The notes below the pieces were generated by a model, which was not told where the DNA came from, searched no databases, and saw nothing but the letters and a program-made list of their open reading frames with translations. Made by a program: the position numbers and the translations under genes. Shown in pieces: positions 36,744 to 46,180 of a DNA stretch of 64,000 nucleotides. Every line of letters begins with the position of its first letter. Within the stretch, counting starts at the first letter, position 1. Origin of the DNA: Neptunicella marina (lineage in GTDB: Bacteria > Pseudomonadota > Gammaproteobacteria > Enterobacterales > Alteromonadaceae); contig NZ_JACNEP010000007.1 of NCBI RefSeq assembly GCF_014270035.1, positions 1-64,000 on the forward strand, in the 5' to 3' direction.

Positions 36744-37257
36744 GTATCTCTAACCTATTAATAATTAAGATTATTTAACTGTCAAAAAATTGACTAACCA
36801 TGAAATTTAATCGACATTCCAGCACATTTAACTCTCATTTTCATATACAGAATTAATTTACGCATTTTATACGGTAAAACACCTTGGTCGGTGTGCACAT
36901 TTCAACCATCACCCCATTTAATCCTATATATAAACCAACTATTTCAAGCACTTTATAGCTAAAACACAAAACAGCAGACAAAAGTCTAACTTTTATAATC
37001 AAGTCAAATTCACCACATCTTCGTATCGTTTGTTTTTACTGGATTGAACAAGATTTATTCTTAATCAAATAAAGCCGAACATTACTATTAAATTTGATAA
37101 AAACAGCTTACACAGCCAGCTTTTAGCAAGTTAATCATTAAAATTTAACGGTTACATTGGTGTAAAGCGCCAAATTCTTATATAATTGCACTTTATGTTC
37201 GTATACGAGCAAGCGTGTCCATCGAGTTTAGCGCCTGCTCGCCACCAGGTAACCTTG
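36744..37257 (+). other. Gene-free AT-rich stretch and deaD leader
   Basis: About 510 bases without a gene separate the lipoprotein terminator from deaD. The stretch is strongly AT-rich. A promoter-like TATAAT (37181-37186) implies a 5' untranslated region of some 65 bases. That leader contains GAGCA (37206-37210) and TGCTC (37237-37241), which can pair. I see nothing else recognisable in 36744-37150. Confidence 0.5.
37157..37186 (+). promoter_or_regulatory. Putative deaD promoter
   Basis: TTGGTG (37157-37162) and TATAAT (37181-37186) are separated by 18 bases. The start point would fall near 37193, which rules out the upstream in-frame start codon and supports ATG 37258. Confidence 0.55.
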
Positions 37258-38988
37258 ATGACAAGTAATACAGATATCACTTTTAAAGACTTTAACCTTC
37301 CTGAATCCTTGCTTAAAGCTCTGGAAAAAGTAGGTTATGAAAAACCCTCTCCTATTCAGGCCGAGAGTATCCCTCTAATTATGGAAGGCCATGATTTATT
37401 AGGTCAGGCACAAACCGGTACCGGTAAAACGGCCGCGTTTGCTTTACCAATATTGGCTAAAATCGATGATACAGCAACCTTGCCGCAATTATTGGTATTA
37501 GCGCCAACTCGCGAACTGGCGATTCAGGTAGCGGAAGCGTTTCAGGCTTATTCCAGTTTTAATAAAGCCATTAAAGTTCTGCCTATTTATGGCGGTCAGT
37601 CTTATGAAAACCAAATCCGTACATTAAAACGTGGTGTACAGGTTGTAGTGGGAACCCCCGGTCGTGTTATCGATCACATCAAAAAAGGCACACTTAAATT
37701 ACACGATTTAAAAAATCTGGTTCTGGATGAAGCCGACGAAATGTTACGCATGGGCTTTATCGACGATGTTGAGTGGATTTTAAGTCATGCTCCGGCTGAA
37801 CGTCAGACGGCACTGTTTTCTGCTACTATGCCTGATCGTATTCGTGCGATTACCAAAAAGTACTTAAACAATCCTAAAACGGTAAAAATTGCCTCTAAGG
37901 TAAGTACTGCCAGCACCATTACTCAGCGTTACTGTCAGGTTGCTGGTCACCACAAACTGGAAGCACTTACCCGTATTCTGGAAGTGGAAGACTTTGACGG
38001 CGTTATTGTATTCGTGCGCACTAAAACTGCAACACTGGAACTGGCCGAAAAATTATCAGCCCGTGGTTACGATGTGGAACCATTAAATGGTGACATTCCG
38101 CAAAATGCCCGTGAACGCACCGTAGAACGTCTAAAACGTGGTGATATCGACATCCTGATTGCCACTGACGTTGTGGCGCGTGGTTTGGATGTTGAACGTG
38201 TTAGTCATGTTATTAACTACGATATTCCTTACGATACTGAATCTTACGTTCACCGTATCGGCCGTACTGGCCGTGCCGGACGTCAGGGTGACGCCATCCT
38301 GTTTATTTCACATCGTGAAAAACGGTTGTTATTTGCAATTGAAAAAGCCACTAAACAACCGATTGAATTGATGCCAATTCCTTCAATCAACGAATTAAAC
38401 GAAACCCGTTTAAACCGTTTTAAACAAAACGTGATTGAAGCAATGAATGACAAATCAATCGAAGCCATGATGCCAGTGATTGAAGCCATTCAACAAGAAA
38501 CGGAAGCGGCTCCAGAAGTATTATTAGCTGCTTTAGCAAAAATGGCACAAGGCGACGAACCTTTAATCCTTAAAGAAAGCGACCGCCCAAATCTGGATGC
38601 CCGCCCACCACGTGACCGTGATAACCGTTCGCGTGATCGCGACAGAGGTGGACGTGATAATCGTGACGGACGCGATGGTCGTCAACGTCGTCGCTCATCC
38701 AGTGCACCTGAAGCAGGCATGCAGCGTTTCCGTATCGGCGTAGGCCACAGCCATGGCGCTAAACCGGGCAATATCGTAGGTGCCATTGCTAACGAAGCGA
38801 ATATTAGCAGCAAGCACATTGGCGCAATTGAAATCTATGACAACTACAGCACAGTAGATTTACCAGAAGGTATGCCTGCTGAAGTGCGTAAAACGCTGGA
38901 AAAAACCCGTGTGGCTGGCCAGCAGTTAAATTTACGCGAATGGTCAGACAGAGCACCGGCCAAAGGCAACAAACGCCGCTCGTCTTAA
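37258..38988 (+). CDS. deaD: DEAD-box ATP-dependent RNA helicase DeaD (CsdA)
   Basis: The protein of about 576 residues unwinds RNA in ribosome assembly and mRNA decay, especially in the cold. Helicase motifs in order are the Q motif (YEKPSPIQAESIPL), motif I (AQTGTGKT), PTREL, motif II (LDEADEML), SAT and HRIGRTGRAGR. The C-terminus has the DbpA-like RNA-binding domain (MQRFRIGVGHSHGAKPGNIV) between Arg/Asp-rich low-complexity tails. ATG 37258 gives the family-like MTSNTDITFKDF start. It has a long AT-rich upstream region. Confidence 0.94.
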   Translation: MTSNTDITFKDFNLPESLLKALEKVGYEKPSPIQAESIPLIMEGHDLLGQAQTGTGKTAAFALPILAKIDDTATLPQLLVLAPTRELAIQVAEAFQAYSSFNKAIKVLPIYGGQSYENQIRTLKRGVQVVVGTPGRVIDHIKKGTLKLHDLKNLVLDEADEMLRMGFIDDVEWILSHAPAERQTALFSATMPDRIRAITKKYLNNPKTVKIASKVSTASTITQRYCQVAGHHKLEALTRILEVEDFDGVIVFVRTKTATLELAEKLSARGYDVEPLNGDIPQNARERTVERLKRGDIDILIATDVVARGLDVERVSHVINYDIPYDTESYVHRIGRTGRAGRQGDAILFISHREKRLLFAIEKATKQPIELMPIPSINELNETRLNRFKQNVIEAMNDKSIEAMMPVIEAIQQETEAAPEVLLAALAKMAQGDEPLILKESDRPNLDARPPRDRDNRSRDRDRGGRDNRDGRDGRQRRRSSSAPEAGMQRFRIGVGHSHGAKPGNIVGAIANEANISSKHIGAIEIYDNYSTVDLPEGMPAEVRKTLEKTRVAGQQLNLREWSDRAPAKGNKRRSS

Positions 38989-39001
38989 ATGACTGATTCA
39001 T

Positions 39002-39027
39002 AAAAAAGGAACTTCGGTTCCTTTTTT
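39002..39027 (+). terminator. Rho-independent terminator after deaD
   Basis: AAAAAAGGAAC and GTTCCTTTTTT form a perfect 11-bp stem with a stable TTCG tetraloop. Confidence 0.93.
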
Positions 39028-39132
39028 ATTATCCAAATATATTACAATCTGGAATATATTTCTTTAAATTAGTATTTATAGGTTATATGAAGTTAGGCTA
39101 AAGTAAAGCCGGTTCTGACTACTTTATTTGTT

Positions 39133-40518
39133 ATGCGATTTTTCCCAATATTTCTAAATGCCGATCATCTCCACTGTCTGGTTGTAGGCGGTGGTGAAGT
39201 GGCTGCACGCAAAATTGAGCTACTGCTTAAAACCAATGCCAAAGTTACAGTGGTGACTAAGCAGGCGTGCGACACCGTTAGCGGATTCGCTGAGCAAGGT
39301 AAAATTTCTCTTGATTTACGTGCGTTCAGCGACAGCGATATACAACAAAAACAACTCATTTTTGTTGCAACAGATGATCATCAGTTAAATCGTGATATTG
39401 CCACTTTAGCCAAACATCACAATATTCCGGTCAATGTGGTAGATAGCACTGAGCTTTGTGGGTTTATTACCCCGTCTATTATCGACCGTGACCCGCTGTT
39501 AGTGGCGCTTAGTAGTAGCGGTACAGCCCCGGTTTTACTGCGTTATTTGCGTCAGAAACTCGAATCCTGGATCCCAACGCACTTTAGCCGTCTTGCACGT
39601 TTTTCTGACCGTTTTCGTGACAAAGTCAAAACCCGGTTTGAATCGGTTAATCAGCGCCGTGCATTTTGGGAACAAGTGATTGAAGGCCCGATTGGCGAAA
39701 ATGTATTAGCCGGTCGTGAGCAACAGGCCGAAGTACTGTTAAACAAATTACTTCAGGCACCGAATGACAACCAGGGTTGTGTGTATTTGGTCGGAGCTGG
39801 CCCGGGTGATGCAGATTTACTTACCTTTAAAGCGCTGCGTTTAATGCAACAAGCCGATTTGGTGGTTTACGACCGACTGGTATCGCAGGAAATCCTTGAA
39901 CTGGTGCGTCGCGACGCCGAAAAAATCTATGTGGGCAAAAAAGCCAGTCTACATTCCGTTCCACAGGATGAAATTAATCAATTGCTGGTCGATGCCGCCA
40001 AACAAGGTAAACGTGTGGTTCGCCTAAAAGGTGGTGACCCCTATATTTTTGGTCGTGGTGGTGAGGAAGTACAAACCCTAGTTGAACAGAGTATTGCCTT
40101 TGAGGTCGTGCCTGGAATTACTGCCGCTACCGGTGCCAGTTGTTATGCCGGCATTCCTCTTACTCACAGAGACCACGCGCAATCCGTGGTATTTGCTACC
40201 GGCCATCTAAAAGACAATACCATCGATTTAGACTGGCAGGCCCTAGTGCAAAACCAGCAAACGCTGGTATTTTATATGGGATTAACCGGATTAAATGTGA
40301 TCAGTCAAAAACTGATTGAACACGGTATGCCAGCGTCGATGCCAATTGCGTTAGTTCAATCGGCCACCACCGCGCAGCAAAAAGTGGTCACCGGCACCTT
40401 AGAGACTATCGTTCAGCGTGTTGAAGAAGCCGGTATTACTCCACCAGCACTTATTATTGTGGGCACCGTCGTTAGCCTGCACGACACCCTGGCTCCTGCT
40501 TTACCTTCAAACAATTAG
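39133..40518 (+). CDS. cysG: Siroheme synthase CysG
   Basis: The 461-residue fusion enzyme makes siroheme from uroporphyrinogen III. The N-terminal precorrin-2 dehydrogenase/ferrochelatase domain has the NAD loop VVGGGEVAARK at 17-27. From about residue 215 the SAM-dependent uroporphyrinogen methyltransferase follows, with VYLVGAGPGDADLLTFKAL, VRLKGGDPYIFGRGGEE and VVPGITAATGASCYAG. The stop overlaps the convergent thioesterase gene by a few bases. Siroheme serves sulfite and nitrite reductases encoded elsewhere. Confidence 0.96.
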   Translation: MRFFPIFLNADHLHCLVVGGGEVAARKIELLLKTNAKVTVVTKQACDTVSGFAEQGKISLDLRAFSDSDIQQKQLIFVATDDHQLNRDIATLAKHHNIPVNVVDSTELCGFITPSIIDRDPLLVALSSSGTAPVLLRYLRQKLESWIPTHFSRLARFSDRFRDKVKTRFESVNQRRAFWEQVIEGPIGENVLAGREQQAEVLLNKLLQAPNDNQGCVYLVGAGPGDADLLTFKALRLMQQADLVVYDRLVSQEILELVRRDAEKIYVGKKASLHSVPQDEINQLLVDAAKQGKRVVRLKGGDPYIFGRGGEEVQTLVEQSIAFEVVPGITAATGASCYAGIPLTHRDHAQSVVFATGHLKDNTIDLDWQALVQNQQTLVFYMGLTGLNVISQKLIEHGMPASMPIALVQSATTAQQKVVTGTLETIVQRVEEAGITPPALIIVGTVVSLHDTLAPALPSNN

Positions 40519-40916
40519 CTTTTACTGGCGCGTTTTTGCGCGCCATCTTCTAATCTCGAACTGTCGATAATCGCGCGGGTGTGAGTGCCCTCGCCTGCTA
40601 AACCGCCTGAATCATACAAATAAACATTAAAGCCATGTAATTTACCTTGTGGCCCAGTATATTCCGCACGAGCAGTCACCGTATCATCCACTGCTGTTGC
40701 TGCCATATGTTTAACATTTACATCAATACCAACCGACAATTCCCCTGCTTGCAATTGAGGTTTTAATACCCTTGCCGCAGCCAGTTCCATCAACGCCACC
40801 ATGCGCGCGGTAGCCAGTACTGATGGAAAATTATCTTGCGGGTCAAAAGACAGCGCCTTAGCGGTATCCGCGTGTGTGACCTGATAAACAATCTCTGCTT
40901 TATCGCCTGTTCGCAT
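40515..40916 (-). CDS. Hotdog-fold thioesterase (FlK-like)
   Basis: The protein of about 133 residues resembles fluoroacetyl-CoA-specific thioesterase-type hotdog proteins. The marks are FPSVLATARMVALMELAAARVLKP, the central helix, and VDVNVKHMAATAVDDTVTARAEY-like beta-strands (here VGIDVNVKHMAATA). It would hydrolyse a small acyl-CoA. ATG 40916 is chosen because GGGGGGAAAACTA precedes it; the longer frame from 40958 lacks a site. It is convergent with cysG. Confidence 0.82.
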   Translation of the reverse strand: MRTGDKAEIVYQVTHADTAKALSFDPQDNFPSVLATARMVALMELAAARVLKPQLQAGELSVGIDVNVKHMAATAVDDTVTARAEYTGPQGKLHGFNVYLYDSGGLAGEGTHTRAIIDSSRLEDGAQKRASKS

Positions 40917-41053
40917 TAGTTTTCCCCCCAAATTGAGACAAACCCAGAGTAACGACAAGTGGTCATTTTAATCAATCAAATTTGCTGATACCGACCATAC
41001 AGCCTCTTTATACTGCGAGTGAAAATAGTTTAACGCCTTTTTCAACAGGCATT

Positions 41054-41081
41054 AAAAAAGGCCGCCTAAGCGACCTTTTTT
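41054..41081 (-). terminator. Rho-independent terminator after the Hsp70-like gene
   Basis: AAAAAAGG-CGC pairs with GCG-CCTTTTTT around CTAA. The stem has one internal mismatch and U-tracts on both sides. Confidence 0.85.
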
Positions 41082-41099
41082 ATTAATAGACGAAACAAA

Positions 41100-42596
41100 T
41101 TAAAGCTTAGCTGCCTGAATGCTTAAACCCTGACACACAGAATTAAAGGCATCGCCTTGCATTAAAGGTAAGCCGGGTAACATATCCATCACTTCCTGCT
41201 GCACTATGGGGGATAAACTCATGCCACCGGTGATAAACAGCATTTCTGGTGCTTCGCTGCTGTTATCCAGACATTCACGGATCAGCTTTTTCACTTTTGC
41301 CAGCCAGCTATTCATCGAGCGCTTCAAATCATCGGTGGTGATATCCACATCATAGTCATCCTGAATATATTTAAGTGGCAACGTCACCCCTTGTTTATTG
41401 GATAACATCTCTTTAGCTAAACGTGCTGAATTAACCAGCCTTGCTGATAACTTTTCGGTTTGCACTATTAACAAACGCTGCAATAACTCAGGATGACTGG
41501 ACACCGATTTAGTCTGAGCGATTTCAAGCCCGTATTCATCAGAGAAAAACTCATTTAAACGCGGGATGTTATCTACCGCACACATATCGGAAAAATAGGT
41601 TGGCGGCACTGGTAAATTATTACCAAAGGTGGTGCCAAGTCCCATACTAGGTGCAATCGCCTTGGTGATAAGATTTTTATCACACTCCATGCCGCCGATA
41701 CGGGTACCGGTTACCGACAAAACATCTTGTTGCCTGTCGAGTGCCAGCAAACGCTCCGGCGATAATTTAATGCAGCAAATATCCGTGGTACCGCCGCCAA
41801 TATCCACCACCAGTACGTTGGTGGCTTTAGGTAGCTGACTCTCAATATTGTATGCCGCAGCAATGGGCTCTTCCAAAAACTCGACACGCTCAAACCCGGC
41901 CAGTTTTGCCGCCGCGCGCATAATGGTAATCGCCTGAATATTGCCCTGCTCGCCTCGGGTACCATGGAATTTAACCGGGCGACCGATAACAGCCGTGGTG
42001 ACTTTTTTATCCAGTTGTTGTTCGGCACATTGCTTAAAATAGGCAAGCTGTTTGGCTATCATGCCTTCAAAAGCCTGCTGCTGACCGTCCAGCAAACTCG
42101 CGCCCAAAAAGTTTTTCGGAGAATAAATTAAACGCCCTTTTTCGGGACTTTTGAGATAACGACGGAAGCCAGCCTCGCCAAATAAAAATTCACCGGTTTC
42201 CACCAGTTTGGCTAAGGGCAAATCCTGAACCGTCATATCTTCCATTAACAAATGAATAGCCTGCTGTTGCAGCTTTGGACGGTTATGGAAATCGCCGCGC
42301 AAACTATCGATACGGTTTGAATAGATTTGCTGCTCTTTGGGATCACTGGCTGAATAGTAGCCGTCTTTAGCTTTTTCCAGCTTGTCCCCTATCGCGCGCT
42401 GTAACTGAGCTACCTTAGCTTCTACCAGTTCGGCAGGCGGCAATGGCAATTCATCTTCGTAATAGACAAACACGGATGAACGGATTTTCAGCGGTGTACT
42501 GGATAAGGGGTCAAGCTTGATTAACTGATGTTGTTTTCCATCAAAATACACCACTTCTGAGTTCGAAGTGCCGTAATCAATTCCTATGGCGGTCAA
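41100..42596 (-). CDS. Hsp70-family protein, YegD-like
   Basis: This 498-residue actin/Hsp70-fold ATPase has the phosphate loops IGIDYGTSNSEVVYF (residues 3-17) and VLVVDIGGGTTDICCIKL, with the adenosine-side motif MLFITGGMSLSP near the end. The YegD-type insertion (RRYLKSPEKGRLIYSPKNFLG) is present. It lacks the peptide-binding domain of DnaK. It is a single gene with its own terminator. The cellular role of YegD-like proteins is poorly known. Confidence 0.9.
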   Translation of the reverse strand: MTAIGIDYGTSNSEVVYFDGKQHQLIKLDPLSSTPLKIRSSVFVYYEDELPLPPAELVEAKVAQLQRAIGDKLEKAKDGYYSASDPKEQQIYSNRIDSLRGDFHNRPKLQQQAIHLLMEDMTVQDLPLAKLVETGEFLFGEAGFRRYLKSPEKGRLIYSPKNFLGASLLDGQQQAFEGMIAKQLAYFKQCAEQQLDKKVTTAVIGRPVKFHGTRGEQGNIQAITIMRAAAKLAGFERVEFLEEPIAAAYNIESQLPKATNVLVVDIGGGTTDICCIKLSPERLLALDRQQDVLSVTGTRIGGMECDKNLITKAIAPSMGLGTTFGNNLPVPPTYFSDMCAVDNIPRLNEFFSDEYGLEIAQTKSVSSHPELLQRLLIVQTEKLSARLVNSARLAKEMLSNKQGVTLPLKYIQDDYDVDITTDDLKRSMNSWLAKVKKLIRECLDNSSEAPEMLFITGGMSLSPIVQQEVMDMLPGLPLMQGDAFNSVCQGLSIQAAKL

Positions 42597-42778
42597 ACTG
42601 TCTTTCTTCCTGCTTGGCTAATCAAAATAGGATGCCGGAGTGTAAAACAAATTATGTGCAAAGCCAAAAATAAGGCGAGTTAATTGTGTCTGACTTTGCA
42701 AAGTTAATCATCAGTTTACGCTGTTTTTTTAAGCGCCAAATGGGTAAGGTGTAAACATCATTTTCAAGGATAGTCATT

Positions 42779-45160
42779 ATGTTACGCCTGATAGTTTGTT
42801 GTGTTTGTTTTGTCTCATCGTTTTCGTCACTGGCGGCCTTTTCCGATCTCAGCCGTTTTACTCAGGGCTTTAATCATCAGCAAGGTTATTTTGATCTTTA
42901 TTACGACAATAACTCCGGCAAGGTCTATCTGGCGGTAGATAAGTTACATCTGCCCTTTTTGTTTCAAAGCAGCTTGCCACAGGGTGTAGGCTCCAATGAC
43001 ATTGGTCTGGACCGCGGACAGTTAGGCGATACGCGTCTGGTGCAGTTTGAACGTTTTGGCAATAAGGTGTTGTTACGTCAGCTTAATACCACTTATCGTG
43101 CCGATTCCAACAACCTGTCAGAACAACAAAGTGTCGATGAGGCCTTTGCCGATTCGGTACTGGCCGGATTTATGATTGTGGCGGCAGATAACCGTGCGTT
43201 ATTGATTGATTACACCGATTTTTTATTATCGGATATTCATGGCATTGCTCAGCGTCTGGAACAACAGCAACAGGGAAAATTTAAACCTGATGCTAATCGC
43301 AGCGGTGTATATGTTCCGCGCACTAAAGCCTTTATACAAAACACCGAACTGGAATCCCTGGTTACCTTTAGCGCAAAAACGGGCGGTAAGCTGTTGGCCA
43401 GCGTCACACCTGATGCCAGCTCAGTCACGGTTCATCTGCATCATTCATTGATCCGATTGCCTGATGCCGGATACACACCACGTGAATTCGACCCGTTTTC
43501 CGGCTATCAGCTGGTTGATTATTATGATTATGCAGCCGCACTGAATGAGCCCATGCATAAAAAACTGATCCCGCGATATCGGCTGCAAAAAAAGAACCCG
43601 GCAGCCAATCACAGTGACGTCGTGAAGCCCATTATCTATTATCTTGATCCCGGCATTCCTGAGCCGATTAGAAGCGCGCTGCGCGACGGTGCCATGTGGT
43701 GGGCACAGGCCTTTAATGCACTGGGCTACGATAATGCATTTGATGTGCGTGATTTACCCCAAAACGCTGATCCGATGGATGTGCGTTATAACGTCATTCA
43801 ATGGGTGCACAGGGCAACGCGGGGCTGGTCCTATGGTTCATCTGTGGTCGACCCGCGCACCGGCGAAATAATAAAAGGCCATGTTACCCTCGGTTCTTTG
43901 CGTGTGCGTCAGGATTATTTAATTGCACTTGGTCTCACCAGTCCGTTTAAACAAGGCAATGCCGACACTGAGGCGCAACAACAAATGGCTCTGGCACGAA
44001 TTCGCCAACTGGCTGCACATGAAGTGGGTCATACACTTGGTCTGGCGCATAATTTTGCCGCCAGTGAACATCAAATGGCGTCAGTAATGGATTATCCACA
44101 TCCATATTTGTATGTTAAAAACCAGCAGGTACAAATCGATCAGGCTTATCCCAGTGGATTAGGCATGTGGGATATGTACAGCATCGCCTATGGCTATAAA
44201 ACCTTTGATTCGTCGCAGGATCCTAAACAGGCTTTAACAGCGTTATCGGCCAGTGCACGCGCTAATGGACTGACATTTATCACTGACAGAGATGCACGCC
44301 CCTCAGACTCTGTCAGTGCATCCGGCAGTTTATGGGACAATGGCAGTGATCCTGTGGCAGAGCTACAACGCATTATTGAGGTGCGTAAGCTCGCCTTAAG
44401 CCAGTTTGGGATTAATGCCATCGCCGAAAACATGCCCTTATCCTCCTTGCAAACCTCACTGGTACCCATTTATTTATTACATCGATATCAACTGGCGGCA
44501 GCGGCTAAACTGATTGGTGGCATTAACTATAGTTATGAATTAAAGGGACAATCATCGGCTGCCATTGGCACGCAACCCGTGGATTTTGCCAGACAACAGG
44601 CGGCAGTAAAAACCATATTATCCACGCTAAATAGTGAGTTTTTGCAGTTATCACCACAGCTGATAAAACTTATCCCGCCTTTTGCCTTTGGTGATAGCAG
44701 AACACGAGAAGATTTTAGCAGCCGTAACGGCCTGGCGTTTGATCCACTCACTGCCGCTGAAGCAGCAAGTGGTTATGCTGTATCGCAGTTATTAGCCCCG
44801 CAGCGCTTAAATCACCTTGCGGTGCAACAGGGTAATCCACTCACCATCAATAAACTTGTACAACAGTTATTTGCTGCGAGCATTCAGGCTAAAACAACTG
44901 AGCAGCCCGATAAACTTCAAAGCAGGGTTAATTTTGTGGTGTTAGAACAGCTAATGAAAGTGATTGATGATCAACAATTAGCACCGGCAGTGCGAGCGCA
45001 ACTGGTTGCCAGTACCAAAGCGTTGCAAAGCTGGCTGCAACAACAAGCGGATAATGCAGATGCGCAACTCATGGCCAGTCAGCTAACTCGCTATTTTAAG
45101 ACTGGTAAATGGCAGTCGAATTTTAATGTAACCCCCATGCCACCGGGTTCACCCATATAA
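42779..45160 (+). CDS. Secreted zinc-dependent metalloprotease (DUF5117/DUF4953-type)
   Basis: The 793-residue protein has a signal peptide (residues 1-19, ending SLAA). A DUF5117-like N-terminal region (GYFDLYYDNNSGKVYLAVDKL) follows. The metzincin zinc motif HEVGHTLGLAHNF is at 414-426, with His414, Glu415, His418 and His424. A Met-turn candidate is ASVMDYPHPY. It should act outside the cytoplasm on an unknown protein. The following transglutaminase-like gene starts about 40 bases after its stop, so the pair is probably cotranscribed. Confidence 0.9.
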   Translation: MLRLIVCCVCFVSSFSSLAAFSDLSRFTQGFNHQQGYFDLYYDNNSGKVYLAVDKLHLPFLFQSSLPQGVGSNDIGLDRGQLGDTRLVQFERFGNKVLLRQLNTTYRADSNNLSEQQSVDEAFADSVLAGFMIVAADNRALLIDYTDFLLSDIHGIAQRLEQQQQGKFKPDANRSGVYVPRTKAFIQNTELESLVTFSAKTGGKLLASVTPDASSVTVHLHHSLIRLPDAGYTPREFDPFSGYQLVDYYDYAAALNEPMHKKLIPRYRLQKKNPAANHSDVVKPIIYYLDPGIPEPIRSALRDGAMWWAQAFNALGYDNAFDVRDLPQNADPMDVRYNVIQWVHRATRGWSYGSSVVDPRTGEIIKGHVTLGSLRVRQDYLIALGLTSPFKQGNADTEAQQQMALARIRQLAAHEVGHTLGLAHNFAASEHQMASVMDYPHPYLYVKNQQVQIDQAYPSGLGMWDMYSIAYGYKTFDSSQDPKQALTALSASARANGLTFITDRDARPSDSVSASGSLWDNGSDPVAELQRIIEVRKLALSQFGINAIAENMPLSSLQTSLVPIYLLHRYQLAAAAKLIGGINYSYELKGQSSAAIGTQPVDFARQQAAVKTILSTLNSEFLQLSPQLIKLIPPFAFGDSRTREDFSSRNGLAFDPLTAAEAASGYAVSQLLAPQRLNHLAVQQGNPLTINKLVQQLFAASIQAKTTEQPDKLQSRVNFVVLEQLMKVIDDQQLAPAVRAQLVASTKALQSWLQQQADNADAQLMASQLTRYFKTGKWQSNFNVTPMPPGSPI

Positions 45161-45199
45161 ATAACCTTGACAATGATGGTGCTGGCAACAGATGAAAGC

Positions 45200-46180
45200 A
45201 TGACAAAAATAGTGATGAGAACAACACTGAAGAATATTGCAGGCATTGCGCTGGGATTTATCCTGATAAGCCCGGCGGCTAATGCTGAACAGCTGAGTTT
45301 TACGCGCAAACAAGAATCCAGCACCATCAATTTTTATTATCAGTGGCAGGATCAGTATCGAAAGCAACATGAGCTGCAAGTCAGTTTTGATAAGCCCACC
45401 TTTTTAAGCGCGTTTCGTACCTTTAAATTGTACAAACCCGATGTGGCGGCCAAACATACCCTAATGGCGATGCGCAAAGAGGCTGCGCAAGTTGATCCTA
45501 AACAAGCCACCATTCGTGTACGCAAACGTAATGATGAAATCAGCGTACAAGTGCGCTCGCAGGATAAAAATCAAATTGATAAATGGCTGGCTCGTTTTAA
45601 AACACTTCAACAACAAAGCTTTGAGCAATATCTTAATGACAATTATTACATTGAGTTTACTAATACCTTGCGCCAACAAGGCGTAAAACCGAATCATGTA
45701 AAGTTTGCGCGCGATTCGGTGGCATTACTGCAACCACTGGTTAAAGCGTTTCAACAACTGATAGAGCAAAACAAACTTAATCAGCGCAGCGGTATAGAGC
45801 TGGTCGCCAGCTGGGTGCAGTCTATTCCTTACGACACACTGGAAAACCGCTTAACCTCCAACGGTGCAGGGTTTGCACCACCGAATCGATTAATGTTGGA
45901 CAATAAAGGGGATTGCGACAGTAAAACTGTGCTTGCTGCGGCGCTATTACATGGCCTGTATCCGGATATGCCAATGACCTATATTTTCCTGCCGAATCAC
46001 GCGCTCATGGCAGTGAGTATTCCACATAAGCGCAAAGAGCAATTTATTACATATCAGGGTAATGATTATTTTTATCTTGAACCGGTGGGCCCAGCACCAA
46101 CTAAGCTACATGAATTATCACCGCTTAGTCAGCGCGCCATAGGCAACCAACAACAGCAATTTGAAACCATTACCTTTTAG
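45200..46180 (+). CDS. Transglutaminase-like cysteine peptidase, exported
   Basis: The C-terminal third has a transglutaminase-like catalytic triad. The Cys is in [20 protein letters not shown] (residue 239 from this start), the His in [11 protein letters not shown] and an acidic residue in YLEPVGPA. The N-terminal part is an uncharacterised domain. ATG 45200 is preferred over TTG 45167 because it gives a proper signal peptide (ending SPAANA). It sits directly behind the metalloprotease gene and overlaps the convergent chemoreceptor gene by 11 bases. Whether it cleaves or cross-links proteins is not known. Confidence 0.75.
   Translation: MTKIVMRTTLKNIAGIALGFILISPAANAEQLSFTRKQESSTINFYYQWQDQYRKQHELQVSFDKPTFLSAFRTFKLYKPDVAAKHTLMAMRKEAAQVDPKQATIRVRKRNDEISVQVRSQDKNQIDKWLARFKTLQQQSFEQYLNDNYYIEFTNTLRQQGVKPNHVKFARDSVALLQPLVKAFQQLIEQNKLNQRSGIELVASWVQSIPYDTLENRLTSNGAGFAPPNRLMLDNKGDCDSKTVLAAALLHGLYPDMPMTYIFLPNHALMAVSIPHKRKEQFITYQGNDYFYLEPVGPAPTKLHELSPLSQRAIGNQQQQFETITF

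Noticed and set aside
37186-37257. N-terminal extension of DeaD from 37186
   Set aside because: The predicted start of transcription lies near 37193, the extra residues are unlike the family, and ATG 37258 gives the usual beginning.
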